Origin: Sphingobacteriaceae bacterium | GTDB lineage: Bacteria; Bacteroidota; Bacteroidia; B-17B0; Aurantibacillaceae | Length of the DNA stretch: 64,000 bases | Reading direction: 5' to 3' | Assembly (NCBI GenBank): GCA_016709575.1 | Contig: JADJMM010000007.1 | Span: 229,727-293,726, forward strand | Shown: positions 45,385 through 56,324 of the stretch, in pieces | Position numbering within the stretch: position 1 is the stretch's first letter | Layout: every line of letters begins with the position of its first letter | Made by a program: the position numbers and the translations under genes | Notes under the pieces: model-generated | Seen by the model: only the letters and a program-made list of their open reading frames with translations | What the model was told of the DNA's origin: nothing | Database searches by the model: none

Positions 45385-46119
45385 TTAACCCATTGTTTCC
45401 ATACGGGATTTGTAGGTGATAACAGCGTTATTTTGTTTGTCACTCTCAACTAAACCGTCTTTTAAACGAACGATGCGATGAGCATGCATAGCAATATCTT
45501 CTTCGTGTGTTACTAAAATTATAGTGTTTCCGTTTTTATGAATTTCTTCAAATAAACCCATAATCTCAACGGATGTTTTACTATCTAAATTTTCTGTTAG
45601 TTCATGGGCTAATATAATAGCAGGCTTATTAACCAAAGCGCGGGCAATAGCAACTCGTTGTCTTTGTCCACCCGATAATTCATTAGGTTTATGTTGCATT
45701 CTATTTCCTAAACCAACTTGTTCTAAAACTTCTTTGGCACGGGCTTCGCGTTCGGCTTTTGGTATGCCGGCATATACTAGAGGAAGTGCGACGTTTTCGA
45801 GTGTGGAATTACGTGGTAATAAGTTAAACGTTTGAAAAACGAAACCAATTTCTTTATTACGCACTTCTGCTAATTCGTTATCGGTCATAGTTGCAACCGA
45901 ATTATTATTTAAAATGTATTCACCGCTTGTAGGTGTATCTAAGCAACCTAAAATATTCATTAGGGTAGATTTTCCGCTACCTGATGGACCCATTAAAGCA
46001 ACGTACTCGTTTTTAAAAATAGAAAGATCAATTTTTTGCAGGGCGTAAATAGTTTCAGTTCCTATTTTATAAACTTTAGATATGCCGGTTATCTTAATTA
46101 TCTCTTGCATGACATTCAT
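45385..46119 (-). CDS. LolD/MacB-type ABC ATPase with altered Walker B
   Basis: The protein has 244 residues. Walker [11 protein letters not shown]-loop [20 protein letters not shown], signature [19 protein letters not shown] and H-loop ILVTHE are all normal and of the LolD/MacB type. The Walker B/D-loop region reads [16 protein letters not shown] where the family has LADEPTGNLDS: D to H, P to L and G to E within five codons, each a one-base change (GAT/CAT, CCA/CTA, GGA/GAA). The catalytic glutamate is kept. Loss of the Mg-coordinating aspartate should stop ATP hydrolysis. No permease lies next to it. It is divergent from the pseudouridine synthase gene with only 17 bp between. Confidence 0.88.
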   Translation of the reverse strand: MNVMQEIIKITGISKVYKIGTETIYALQKIDLSIFKNEYVALMGPSGSGKSTLMNILGCLDTPTSGEYILNNNSVATMTDNELAEVRNKEIGFVFQTFNLLPRNSTLENVALPLVYAGIPKAEREARAKEVLEQVGLGNRMQHKPNELSGGQRQRVAIARALVNKPAIILAHELTENLDSKTSVEIMGLFEEIHKNGNTIILVTHEEDIAMHAHRIVRLKDGLVESDKQNNAVITYKSRMETMG

Positions 46120-46136
46120 TTATGTAATTTAGCGGA

Positions 46137-46805
46137 ATGAGTTTCAGATTGCGCGTAAAATACTTCTTAATTCATCGGTTAAATTACACAAATAAAACCG
46201 CGGCCGCTTTAATTTCATCAGGTAAATTAACCGTTAATGGAAAAGTAATAACAGAGAATGAAGTGTTAAATGATGAAGACGAATTAAAATTGGACGGTGA
46301 AATTCTAAAGTCGATACCCGAATATAAATATTATGCATTACACAAACCTCCGGGAATAGAATCCACTTTTAGTACGGATATAAAAGATAATCTAAGTACT
46401 GTTTTCCCCTTTACGGGAGAATTTATTGTAGCCGGACGCTTAGATAAAGCATCGGAAGGTTTATTGATTATTTCGAATAATGGGAGGTGGGTGAATAGTA
46501 TAACTCGGCCTCAGCACAAAAAAGAAAAGGAATATATTGTTGAAGTGGATCAGGAAATTAATGAGGAATTTATTACGAAGATGGGGCAGGGTTTAGATAT
46601 AGGAATTTGTGTAACCTTGCCTTGTTTTATAGAAAAAATTGACTTGAAATCTTTTCGGATTATTTTAACAGAAGGTAAGAATAAACAGATACGAAGAATG
46701 TGCAAAACGCTTGGATTTAGGGTTCAGACCTTAAAACGGATACGGATTGATAAATTTCATTTATCTGATTTAAAGCCACTTAATTATATGGAGATTAAGA
46801 TTTAA
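46137..46805 (+). CDS. RsuA/RluB/RluF-family pseudouridine synthase
   Basis: The protein has 222 residues: N-terminal S4 RNA-binding domain (LIHRLNYTNKTAAALISSGK; LTVNGKVITENEVLNDEDEL), a linker YYALHKPPGIEST and the catalytic domain with VAGRLDKASEGLLIISN, where Asp103 is the nucleophile. The later parts (KKEKEYIVEVD; LTEGKNKQIRRMCKTLGF) are diagnostic of the RsuA/RluB/E/F group. It isomerises uridine in rRNA (or in tRNA for RluF); the site is uncertain. Length is close to RluF and RluE. The stop codon overlaps the first bases of the yceI operator. Confidence 0.92.
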   Translation: MSFRLRVKYFLIHRLNYTNKTAAALISSGKLTVNGKVITENEVLNDEDELKLDGEILKSIPEYKYYALHKPPGIESTFSTDIKDNLSTVFPFTGEFIVAGRLDKASEGLLIISNNGRWVNSITRPQHKKEKEYIVEVDQEINEEFITKMGQGLDIGICVTLPCFIEKIDLKSFRIILTEGKNKQIRRMCKTLGFRVQTLKRIRIDKFHLSDLKPLNYMEIKI

Positions 46806-46847
46806 CATTTATTGTTGCAACAATAAATGTTATAACATGTATATTTG
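46804..46847 (+). promoter_or_regulatory. Perfect 28-bp palindrome over the yceI promoter (putative MarR operator)
   Basis: Bases 46804-46831 form a perfect palindrome with half-site AACATTTATTGTTG and centre TTGCAA. The -7 box TATATTTG lies at 46840-46847 and the -33 TTG boxes fall inside the palindrome. Binding would block polymerase. The yceI start is 26 bp downstream, and a MarR-family gene follows yceI. Confidence 0.85.
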
Positions 46848-46873
46848 CGGAATAATCTTAAACCATAAATAAT

Positions 46874-47470
46874 ATGAAAACTTTAAAACAAACTGCCATC
46901 GCTGCACTTTTAGTTGTGTCGTGGGGCTTTAATGCACAAACTAACTGGAAAGTTGACGGATCACACAGTAAATTAGGATTTGCGGTAACTCACTTAATGG
47001 TGAGCGAAACTGAAGGAAAATTTAAAGTGTATGAAGGAACTGTAGCTTCAAAATCGGAAATGGATTTTACAGACGCTAAAATTGAATTTTCAGTTGATGT
47101 AAATTCAATCAACACTGATGATGAAAAACGCGACGGACATTTAAAGAGCGCCGATTTTTTTGATGTTGAGAAATTTCCGAAAATGACTTTTAAAGCAACA
47201 TCTATGAAAGCCGGAAAAGTTAAAGGTACTTATGATTTAGAAGGTGATTTAACTATGCATGGTGTAACAAAAAAAGTAAAATTAACTGCGATTGGTGCTT
47301 CTAAAACGGTGAAAGATCCTTGGGGAAATACTAAATACGCGTTTAAAATTACAGGAAAATTAAATCGTGTTGATTACGGTTTAAAATGGAACGCAGCATT
47401 GGAAGCGGGTGGAGTTGTAGTAAGTGAAGAAGTGAAAATTGACTGTACTATTGAATTAAATAAAGCATAA
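46874..47470 (+). CDS. YceI-family periplasmic protein
   Basis: The protein has 198 residues with a signal peptide (TAIAALLVVSWGFNAQT). It has the YceI lipocalin-like barrel, which binds isoprenoid-type lipids: WKVDGSHSKLGFAVTHLMVS, KIEFSVDVNSINTDDEKRDG, HLKSADFFDVEKFPKMTFKA and DLTMHGVTKKVKLTAIG. The C-terminal strand VKIDCTIELNKA ends the fold. It is controlled by a perfect palindrome and followed by marR. YceI proteins are linked to membrane stress and polyisoprenoid metabolism; the ligand is unknown here. Confidence 0.93.
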   Translation: MKTLKQTAIAALLVVSWGFNAQTNWKVDGSHSKLGFAVTHLMVSETEGKFKVYEGTVASKSEMDFTDAKIEFSVDVNSINTDDEKRDGHLKSADFFDVEKFPKMTFKATSMKAGKVKGTYDLEGDLTMHGVTKKVKLTAIGASKTVKDPWGNTKYAFKITGKLNRVDYGLKWNAALEAGGVVVSEEVKIDCTIELNKA

Positions 47471-47476
47471 TAAGAT

Positions 47477-47517
47477 AAAAATCCCATTACCCCTCTTTGG
47501 TGTGATGGGATTTTATT
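47477..47517 (+). terminator. Terminator after yceI
   Basis: AAAATCCCAT (47478-47487) pairs with ATGGGATTTT (47505-47514) around a 17-nt loop and is followed by TATT. It overlaps the longest possible start of the marR frame, which suggests that marR begins further downstream. Confidence 0.7.
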
Positions 47518-47537
47518 CTATTTTTGGGAGCGTGAGA

Positions 47538-47981
47538 TTGGAAGACGAAATACAACAAAAGAAATTCAAAAGCGAACAGCACAAGCTGGCTATCAATATT
47601 TTTTATACTTTCAATTGGCTGAGCTATAAAAATCAACAAACGTTTAAGAGTGAAGATATTACCCCGCAACAATTTAATGTGTTGCGTATTTTACGTGGAC
47701 AACATCCGGAACCTTGTAATTTGAAGTTGATAAAAGACAGAATGCTAGATCGAATGAGCGATGCCTCCCGCATTGTAGATAAATTAAAAGCAAAAGGATT
47801 ATTAGAGCGCCATGAATGTCCGAACGACAGAAGAAATGTGGATTTATTAATTACCGAAAAAGGACTTGATTTATTAAAGACATTAGATCATGTTGATGAT
47901 GAATTTAAAAACACGTTTAAAAATTTATCAATTGCCGAGGTTAAAGAACTGAATGATTTGCTCGATAAAGCGAGAGGCTAA
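47538..47981 (+). CDS. MarR-family transcriptional regulator
   Basis: The frame is open from 47502, but starts there lie inside the yceI terminator. The TTG at 47538 (MEDEIQQKKFKSEQHKLAIN) with GGGAG 7 bp upstream is chosen; a GTG at 47532 is the alternative. The protein has about 147 residues with a winged helix: QQFNVLRILRGQHPEPCNLK, RMLDRMSDASRIVDKLKAKG (recognition helix) and LLERHECPNDRRNVDLLITE (wing). It is the obvious candidate for the 28-bp palindrome before yceI. No redox cysteine pair is apparent apart from Cys in EPCNLK and HECPND, which may sense oxidation. Confidence 0.88.
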   Translation: MEDEIQQKKFKSEQHKLAINIFYTFNWLSYKNQQTFKSEDITPQQFNVLRILRGQHPEPCNLKLIKDRMLDRMSDASRIVDKLKAKGLLERHECPNDRRNVDLLITEKGLDLLKTLDHVDDEFKNTFKNLSIAEVKELNDLLDKARG

Positions 47982-50104
47982 TTACACTCTAAATCCAAAA
48001 ACAGTTATATCATCCAATTGTTCGTAGGTTCCTTTCCAGTTATTAAAATTCTCTTCAATTTTTAAAATTTGTTCTTCTTTACTTAAATGTGATATCTTTT
48101 GAAGAAGCAGATAGAAATTCTTTCGCATTAGTTTTTTTCCTTTATTACCACCAAACTGATCGCTATAACCATCGGTACTTAAATAAACAACATCGTTTTT
48201 CTTTAAGTCAAAAACCTGTTCTTTAAAAGTGAAATTATGTTCGTAAGCATATTTCCCTACACTAAATTTATCGGTTTTTAATTCAATAATTTCACTATCG
48301 CGGGCAATAAGTACCGGATTAAAAGCACCCGCATAGGTTAATTTATTAGTAGTTGGGTTGAACAAACAAACCGTTAAATCCATTCCGTCGTTAGCCTTTA
48401 TTTCTTCAGTATCTTGTCTTAATGCTAAAAAAAGTTCTGACAATAATTCGTTTAATATTTTTTGAGGATTTGAAATCCCTTTTTCCTTTACAATTTTATT
48501 CAATAAGTTGTTTCCTACAAGGCTCATCATAGCACCCGGTACACCATGACCTGTACAATCAATAACGGCAAACAATATTCCTTCTTTTGTTTTTTCAATC
48601 CAGTAAAAATCACCACTCACAATATCTTTTGGTTTAAAGAACACGAATGAATCCGGAACAATTTCGTTAATGATTTTCATTGGTGGTAGAATCGTCTTCT
48701 GCAATCGTTCAGCATACTTAATACTATCAATAATATCTTTATTTTTCTCTTCAATAATTAATTTCTGACTCTCCACTTCATTGTTTTTACGTTCAAGCAA
48801 TAAGTAGGCCTTCTTTTTTTCTCTTAAATTTTTGTAAATGAAAAATCCAAGAACAATAATTATCAATATAAAAAGACCTAATCCATATGTAATCAGTTTT
48901 TGACGTTTTAATTCACTATCACGAATCGTTTCGTTTTTTTTGAGCATTTCAATTTCTTTCTGACGTTTTTCATTTTGTAATTTTTTCTCCATATCAGAAA
49001 TTTGGAGTGATAAGCCATTTGTGAAAACAGAATCATTTAGCTTCTGAAATTTTTCAAGATAAGTGTACGCAGATTTGAAATCCTTATTAGCAATATGATA
49101 TTGCGAATAGGTTGAGTACATATCAAGTAATAGTTTAAAATGTTTCAAATCATTAGCAATAGTAAAAGCTTCATCAATTTTTGTTTTCGCTTTAGGATAG
49201 TTCCCCATAGCGATAAACAGTTTTGCTTCGTTTGATAAACAAAGTGCAACCGCTTCCCGGTTTCCTAGTTCTTTATGTATTTCAATAGATTTCTCATAAC
49301 AATCTTGTGCCATGTGATAATCTTTTTCTAATTGATAAATACCACCAAGTGTTTCATAAAGCTGTCCTTTACTTTGTTTTTCGCCGCCTTTTGTAACAAT
49401 ATAGAGAAGCGCCTTCTTTATAGTTTCTTTGGCCTCAATTAATTTGCCTTGCTCTTTGTAAACAATACCAAGATTGCTCATGCCCTTAGCCATTTTCACA
49501 GTGTCTTTTAATTCACCATAAAGAGAAATACACATTTGCTGATACTCTATTGCTTTCTCCCAGTTTTTAAGATGCTTATAAACAATACCTATATTGGTAT
49601 AAACACGAGCAAAGTCGGCCTTGTCTTTTTCTTTGTTAAGCGGCTCAAGCGATTGAAAATAATATTCTAAGGAGCGTCCATAATTACCTCGTTGCTTTTC
49701 TATAATTCCTAAATTGTTTAAAGCTCGGGATATGCCTTTGGTGTGATTAATTTCTTTAAAATTAGCAAGTGCATTTTTTTGACAATATTCGGCGGTGTCT
49801 AGTTTGTCTTGGTTTTTAAATGTTGTTCCAACAGCTGTGTAGATATCAGCCATCTTGTTTTTTAAATCATTTTTTTGGCAATTTCAAGTCCGCGTGCTCC
49901 GAACTTGTAAACCATATCAGGGTCATCTCCTGTTAAATCATAACAAATTTTTATAATTGCATTTAGTTTAACAGTATCGTGTGCGGAGGCAGATTCAACT
50001 ATTTTTTTAAGCGAATCAATTTTATGTGATTTAGAGGTTTGCGAAAAACTTACAAGAGAAAGTAAAAAAGCAAATGCAATAATCCTCAAACGGGTATTAA
50101 TCAT
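47982..50104 (-). CDS. TPR sensor with SpoIIE/PP2C phosphatase domain (one frameshift)
   Basis: About 707 residues when restored. Signal peptide from ATG 50104 (INTRLRIIAFAFLLSLVSFSQ), a series of about seven TPR repeats (SLEYYFQSLEPLNKEKDKAD; AIEYQQMCISLYGELKD; AQDCYEKSIEIHKELGN), a membrane span (about 410-428, YGLGLFILIIIVLGFFIY), a coiled coil and a PP2C domain (FKPKDIVSGDFYWIEKT, DCTGHGVPGAMMSLVGNNL, DGMDLTVCLF, YLSTDGYSDQFGG, LDDITVFGFRV). A missing A near 49858 splits the first 80 residues from the rest. It is a second PP2C phosphatase of the same subtype as that at 19644, with another sensor part; it may act on the same SiaC-like protein. Confidence 0.87.
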
Positions 50105-50114
50105 ATAACAAAAA

Positions 50115-50147
50115 TAAAAAAAGGGCTGAACTTTCATTCAACCCTTT
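50115..50147 (-). terminator. Terminator of gyrB
   Basis: On the minus strand AAAGGGTTGAA and TTCAGCCCTTT pair around TGAAAG, followed by TTTTTTT-rich DNA. It lies right after the gyrB stop. Confidence 0.85.
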
Positions 50148-50153
50148 GTCTTT

Positions 50154-52133
<1,980 letters not shown>

Positions 52134-52332
52134 CTAATTAATGTTTAAATATATCGAATTTCATTGGTTTTTTAGGCGTTTTTACGAGTGATTTTTACTA
52201 ACAAATGTTAATAACATTTTCTTGTTTTTTAAGTATAAATCTGAATAAAAATTTGATTTAAAATTTATCCAAAAAAATGACGAATTTTGTAAAATAATTG
52301 AAGCCCAAAAAATCACAATAAAAAAATAAATC

Positions 52333-53010
52333 ATGAAAAAAGTAATTCTATTTGTAGCCATTATCGCAATGGTTTCTCCTTCTTTTGCAGATGATTTTCC
52401 TTCTAAAACGCGGACTTATTCCTTTCTTAAGAAAAATGAAGGTGGTGAAAAATGTTTTGATGAAAACACACACATCATTAATATCGGCATTGGTTTTGGT
52501 AGCCGTAGTTACCATTCCATCTTACGTGGAGCAGCAGGATACCGTTATGGCAGAACACCTTCTTTTAGTTTAACCTACGAGCAACCCTGGAAACAAAAAT
52601 TAGGTCCGGGTTATTTAGGAGTTGGTGCTTATCTTGGTTTTCAGCACGAATATTACGGATACGATTATTCTTACTACAATAACTTATTAGTTTATAATAC
52701 TTATTACTATAAACATTCTTGGAATTATTTTAGTGTAGCAGCAAGAGCTGTTTATCATTGGGATGTTCTAAATAGTAAAAATGCTGAGGTTTACGCCGGT
52801 GTAATTGTAGGAATGCGTTTTCAAATTCACAATTATGAAACTAATGATCCGGGTAATAAGGATCCTTATACATACCGTAGCAGTTTTGCTTATCCGGCTT
52901 ATTCGGTTTTTGCAGGCGCCCGCTGGTATTTTGTGAAAAATTTTGGTTTATATGCTGAAGCTGGTTATGGCACATCTTATATTAACGGAGGACTAAGCAT
53001 AAAATTCTAA
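52333..53010 (+). CDS. Outer-membrane beta-barrel-like protein
   Basis: The protein has 225 residues with a signal peptide (VILFVAIIAMVSPSFA). The mature part is tyrosine-rich and forms repeated amphipathic strands (HIINIGIGFGSRSYHSILRG; YRYGRTPSFSLTYEQPWKQK; YLGVGAYLGFQHEYYGYDYS; YFSVAARAVYHWDVLNSKNA; EVYAGVIVGMRFQIHNY; YPAYSVFAGARWYFVKNFGL), ending GTSYINGGLSIKF with the C-terminal phenylalanine typical of outer-membrane barrels. It is of the OmpW/opacity type by layout but not assigned to a family. A terminator follows at once. Confidence 0.8.
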   Translation: MKKVILFVAIIAMVSPSFADDFPSKTRTYSFLKKNEGGEKCFDENTHIINIGIGFGSRSYHSILRGAAGYRYGRTPSFSLTYEQPWKQKLGPGYLGVGAYLGFQHEYYGYDYSYYNNLLVYNTYYYKHSWNYFSVAARAVYHWDVLNSKNAEVYAGVIVGMRFQIHNYETNDPGNKDPYTYRSSFAYPAYSVFAGARWYFVKNFGLYAEAGYGTSYINGGLSIKF

Positions 53011-53029
53011 ACTAAATTAAAAATGAAAG

Positions 53030-53057
53030 AGCCCTGTATTTTACGGGGCTTTTTTTA
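53030..53057 (+). terminator. Terminator after the beta-barrel gene
   Basis: AGCCCTGT (53030-53037) pairs with ACGGGGCT (53043-53050), one G-T pair, and is followed by a T-run. Confidence 0.82.
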
Positions 53058-53085
53058 TTAATTTAAGACCGTAAAATTTTAATAA

Positions 53086-53862
53086 ATGGAAAATTTATTT
53101 TCAACCGAAGCCCTCTTAAGTCTAATACCATTAACCCTAATGGAAATTTTATTAGGCATCGATAATGTTATTTTCGTGTCTATTGTTCTTAGTCGACTTG
53201 AAAGAAGTTAGGTAAAAAAGGCAAGTTTAGTTTGGATGTTAGTGGGAATAGGAATGAGATTACTTTTCCTTTTTCTATTGGGATATTTATTAAAAGGGGA
53301 GCATATTTTGTTTACGATGTTTGAACATCCGGTTGAATTGAAAGATATAATTATGTTAGCAGGTGGTTTGTTCTTATTGGTGAATTCCACTCTGGAAATT
53401 CACAACAAGTTGGAAGGTGAAGATCCTGACGAAAAACTGAAAGCCGAAAATAAAAAGCCTGCCACTTTCAAAGCCATCATTATTCAAATTATTTTAATTG
53501 ATATGGTTTTTAGTATTGATGGGATTGTAACCGCTATTGGTATGGCTAATAATTTTGTGATTATGATGACGGCCGTAATTATAAGTATGGTGGTGATGTT
53601 TTATTTCGCGCCTCGGATTTCAGCCTTTATTCATAAACATCCAACCTTCAAAATTCTGGCACTCTCTTTCCTTGTTTTAATCGCCGTTTTATTGGTAATT
53701 GAGGGTGTTCATGTTGAAAAACTCCAAATCCCGAAAGGTTATATTTATTTCGCGATGGCCTTCTCGTTTGCAGTTGAACTACTTAACTTAAGGTTCCGTA
53801 AGAAAACCGTTAAGGCCGTTGAATTACGTTCACCAACCCTTGAGGAGGAGAAAAAATCATAA
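53086..53862 (+). CDS. TerC-family integral membrane protein (in-frame TAG)
   Basis: From ATG 53086: MENLFSTEALLSLIPLTLME then ILLGIDNVIFVSIVLSRLER. Then comes TAG (53209-53211) and the same frame continues VKKASLVWMLVGIGMRLLFL and so on. The family has glutamine or a similar residue there, so CAG to TAG is likely. The whole protein has 258 residues with seven to eight spans and the two acidic membrane motifs of TerC: GIDNV in span 1 and FSIDGIVTAIG in the second half. TerC proteins are linked to tellurite resistance and manganese or calcium efflux and to metalation of exoproteins. The C-terminus is charged. Confidence 0.85.
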
Positions 53863-53896
53863 TAAAATGGTAAATTTAAGGCGTAAATAAATTAGC

Positions 53897-55437
53897 ATGA
53901 ATTCAAAACTAAATATACTTGAACAGAAAAAAGCCGAAGCACTTTTAGGCGGCGGACAAAAACGAATTGACGCGCAACACAAAAAAGGAAAATTAACCGC
54001 GCGCGAACGCATTCATTTTTTATTAGATGAAGGTAGTTTCGAAGAAATTGGCATGTTGGTAACTCATCGTAGCAACGATTTCGGTTTAGAAAAAGAAAAA
54101 TATTTAGGAGATGGAGTTGTTACAGGCTATGGTACTGTAAACGGACGATTAACTTACGTTTTCTCTCAAGATTTCACTGTTTTTGGTGGTTCATTATCCG
54201 AAACCCACGCAGAAAAAATTTGTAAAATTATGGATCTCGCTATGCAAAATGGCGCGCCTGTAATTGGTTTAAATGATAGTGGCGGAGCTCGTATTCAAGA
54301 AGGAGTTGTTTCTCTTGGTGGTTATGCCGATATTTTTTACCGTAATGTTCGCTCTAGTGGTGTTATTCCGCAATTATCTGGTATTATGGGTCCTTGTGCA
54401 GGTGGAGCAGTTTATTCCCCTGCCATAACTGATTTTATTTTAATGGTAGAGAGTACTTCGTACATGTTTGTTACTGGCCCGAATGTGGTGAAGACTGTAA
54501 CGCATGAAGAAGTTACGAGTGAAGAATTAGGTGGTGCAATGACGCACGCTTCAAAAAGTGGTGTAACGCATTTTGCTTGTGCAAATGAAATTGAGGCGAT
54601 TAATCACATTAAACAATTATTAAGTTACATGCCGCAGAATTGCGAAGAAGACGCACCTTCTGTTCCGTATGAAATGGGTAACGAAACCAGAACTGTTTTA
54701 AATTCAATTATTCCTGATAACGCTAATCAACCTTATGATATGCGCGAGGTTATTGAAGGTGTAATTGATGAAAATAGTTTTTTAGAAGTGCACAAACATT
54801 TTGCAGAAAATATTGTTGTTGGATTTGCACGTTTAGCTGGGAAAAGTATTGGAATTGTCGCTAACCAACCTGCAGTTTTAGCAGGAGTTTTAGATATTCA
54901 TTCAACAACTAAAGCAGCACGCTTTGTTCGTTTTTGCGATAGTTTTAATATTCCTTTATTGGTATTTGAAGATGTTCCCGGTTTTTACCAGGTACAGATC
55001 AAGAGTGGAATGCGATTATCACTAACGGCGCAAAATTATTATACGCCTTCAGCGAAGCAACAGTTCCAAGAATTACAGTAATCACGCGTAAAGCTTATGG
55101 CGGAGCGTATGATGTAATGAACAGTAAACACATTGGTGCCGATATGAATTACGCTTGGCCAAGTGCAGAAATTGCTGTAATGGGTGCGAAGGGTGCCGCA
55201 GAAATTATTTTTAAAGGAGAAATTTCTACCGCAAAAGATAAAGACGCAAAATGGAAAGAGAAGGAAGCGGAATATCAAACGATGTTTGCGAATCCGTATC
55301 GCGCTGCTGAACGTGGATTTATTGATGAGGTTATTAAACCCGAAGAAACTCGTCAGAAATTAATTCGTGCCTTTAAAATGCTCGAAAATAAGGTGGATCA
55401 ATTACCGAAGAAGAAACACGGTAATATTCCATTGTAA
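53897..55437 (+). CDS. Acyl-CoA carboxylase carboxyltransferase beta subunit (one frameshift)
   Basis: 513 residues when restored. It carboxylates a short acyl-CoA (propionyl-CoA most likely) with biotin-bound CO2. The N-terminal half shows [60 protein letters not shown] and [20 protein letters not shown]; the second part [24 protein letters not shown] sequence. One T is lost near 54982, so [20 protein letters not shown] reads as [13 protein letters not shown]; the true frame continues through [20 protein letters not shown] and [20 protein letters not shown] to the end. The biotin carboxylase partner is outside the window. Confidence 0.92.
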
Positions 55438-55454
55438 TTTTTCAAAGTATCGCG

Positions 55455-55490
55455 TGTCATCCTGACGAAAGTCAGAATCTTTCGAAGCGG
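55455..55490. repeat. Intergenic repeat element
   Basis: GTGTCATCCTGACGAAAGTCAGAATCTTTCG contains CTGAC/GTCAG and CGAAAG/CTTTCG inverted pairs and resembles the start of the elements at 8651 and 31325. It has no coding content. Confidence 0.5.
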
Positions 55491-55520
55491 AAAGTATTAG
55501 TAAATAACAAACTCCATCAT

Positions 55521-56282
55521 ATGCAAGATTCATCTATTTTTTTTCATGCATTAGCCTATATCGCTTTTATTATTTTATCGGGCGTTGGCTTCCTAATTTG
55601 CTTTATATTTTTTGTAATACGTTTATCGCAAGGACATAAACACAAATGGAATTGGTTAATTGCAGGTGTAATTGCTTTGTTGACTTTATTATTCTCCATT
55701 TTCTTATTCGTTAGCAAGGTGGTGAATACCGTAAAAGATTTAGGTCAGCACGTTGAACAAAAATTTGAAGAATCGATGGATGAATTACAAAAGTTGGATT
55801 CTTCTTATAAGTATGATGATTTAAATACCAATGAAACCCTTAAGAAATTAAAAGAGTTTGAGGCCATGAACAACGATACCAATGCACCAAAAGAGTTTTA
55901 TGTGTATTATGGTTTTGCAGATTATCATCGCATGCCTTTAACCTATCCTTATTCATTACACTCGGTGGATGTATTAGAAACCGCAACACTTTTTGATGAG
56001 AAAAATGTAATTGAATTTAATGTAAATGACAATGGTGAAATAGAAACAGGCCGTCCGGGTGTTACCGAATTTGCTTTCGATAATTCAGCATTTATAGGAA
56101 AATGCAAAGATGAAAAGGGAAAAGATTACTATTGGGTATTTTCTTTAAACAATCCTAAACTTGATTTTATTACCAATATTCAAACATCAAAGGAAGCTTT
56201 TAAAACTGCCCGCAAAGAATACGGTTACCGCGGTTATGATACTTTGATAAGTGTTTTAGAGTACCATAAATTATTTAAATAA
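55521..56282 (+). CDS. Two-span membrane protein of unknown function
   Basis: The protein has 253 residues. Two membrane spans lie close to the N-terminus (about 6-34, LAYIAFIILSGVGFLICFIF, and about 44-65, WLIAGVIALLTLLFSIFLFV), separated by a basic turn (QGHKHKWN). A helical linker (GQHVEQKFEESMDELQKLDS) leads to a soluble C-terminal domain (about 120-253) with FYVYYGFADYHRMPLTYPYS, FAFDNSAFIGKCKDEKGKDY and the end GYDTLISVLEYHKLFK. No homologous domain was recognised. It is preceded by a repeat and followed by a terminator, so it is likely a single-gene unit. Confidence 0.75.
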   Translation: MQDSSIFFHALAYIAFIILSGVGFLICFIFFVIRLSQGHKHKWNWLIAGVIALLTLLFSIFLFVSKVVNTVKDLGQHVEQKFEESMDELQKLDSSYKYDDLNTNETLKKLKEFEAMNNDTNAPKEFYVYYGFADYHRMPLTYPYSLHSVDVLETATLFDEKNVIEFNVNDNGEIETGRPGVTEFAFDNSAFIGKCKDEKGKDYYWVFSLNNPKLDFITNIQTSKEAFKTARKEYGYRGYDTLISVLEYHKLFK

Positions 56283-56311
56283 AAAAAGGGGCTTTAAGCC
56301 CCTTTTCTTTT
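56281..56311. terminator. Bidirectional terminator
   Basis: AAAAGGGGCTT pairs with AAGCCCCTTTT with almost no loop, T-rich on the plus side and A-rich mirrored on the minus side. It separates two converging genes. Confidence 0.8.
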
Positions 56312-56324
56312 GGTTTGAATTTTA

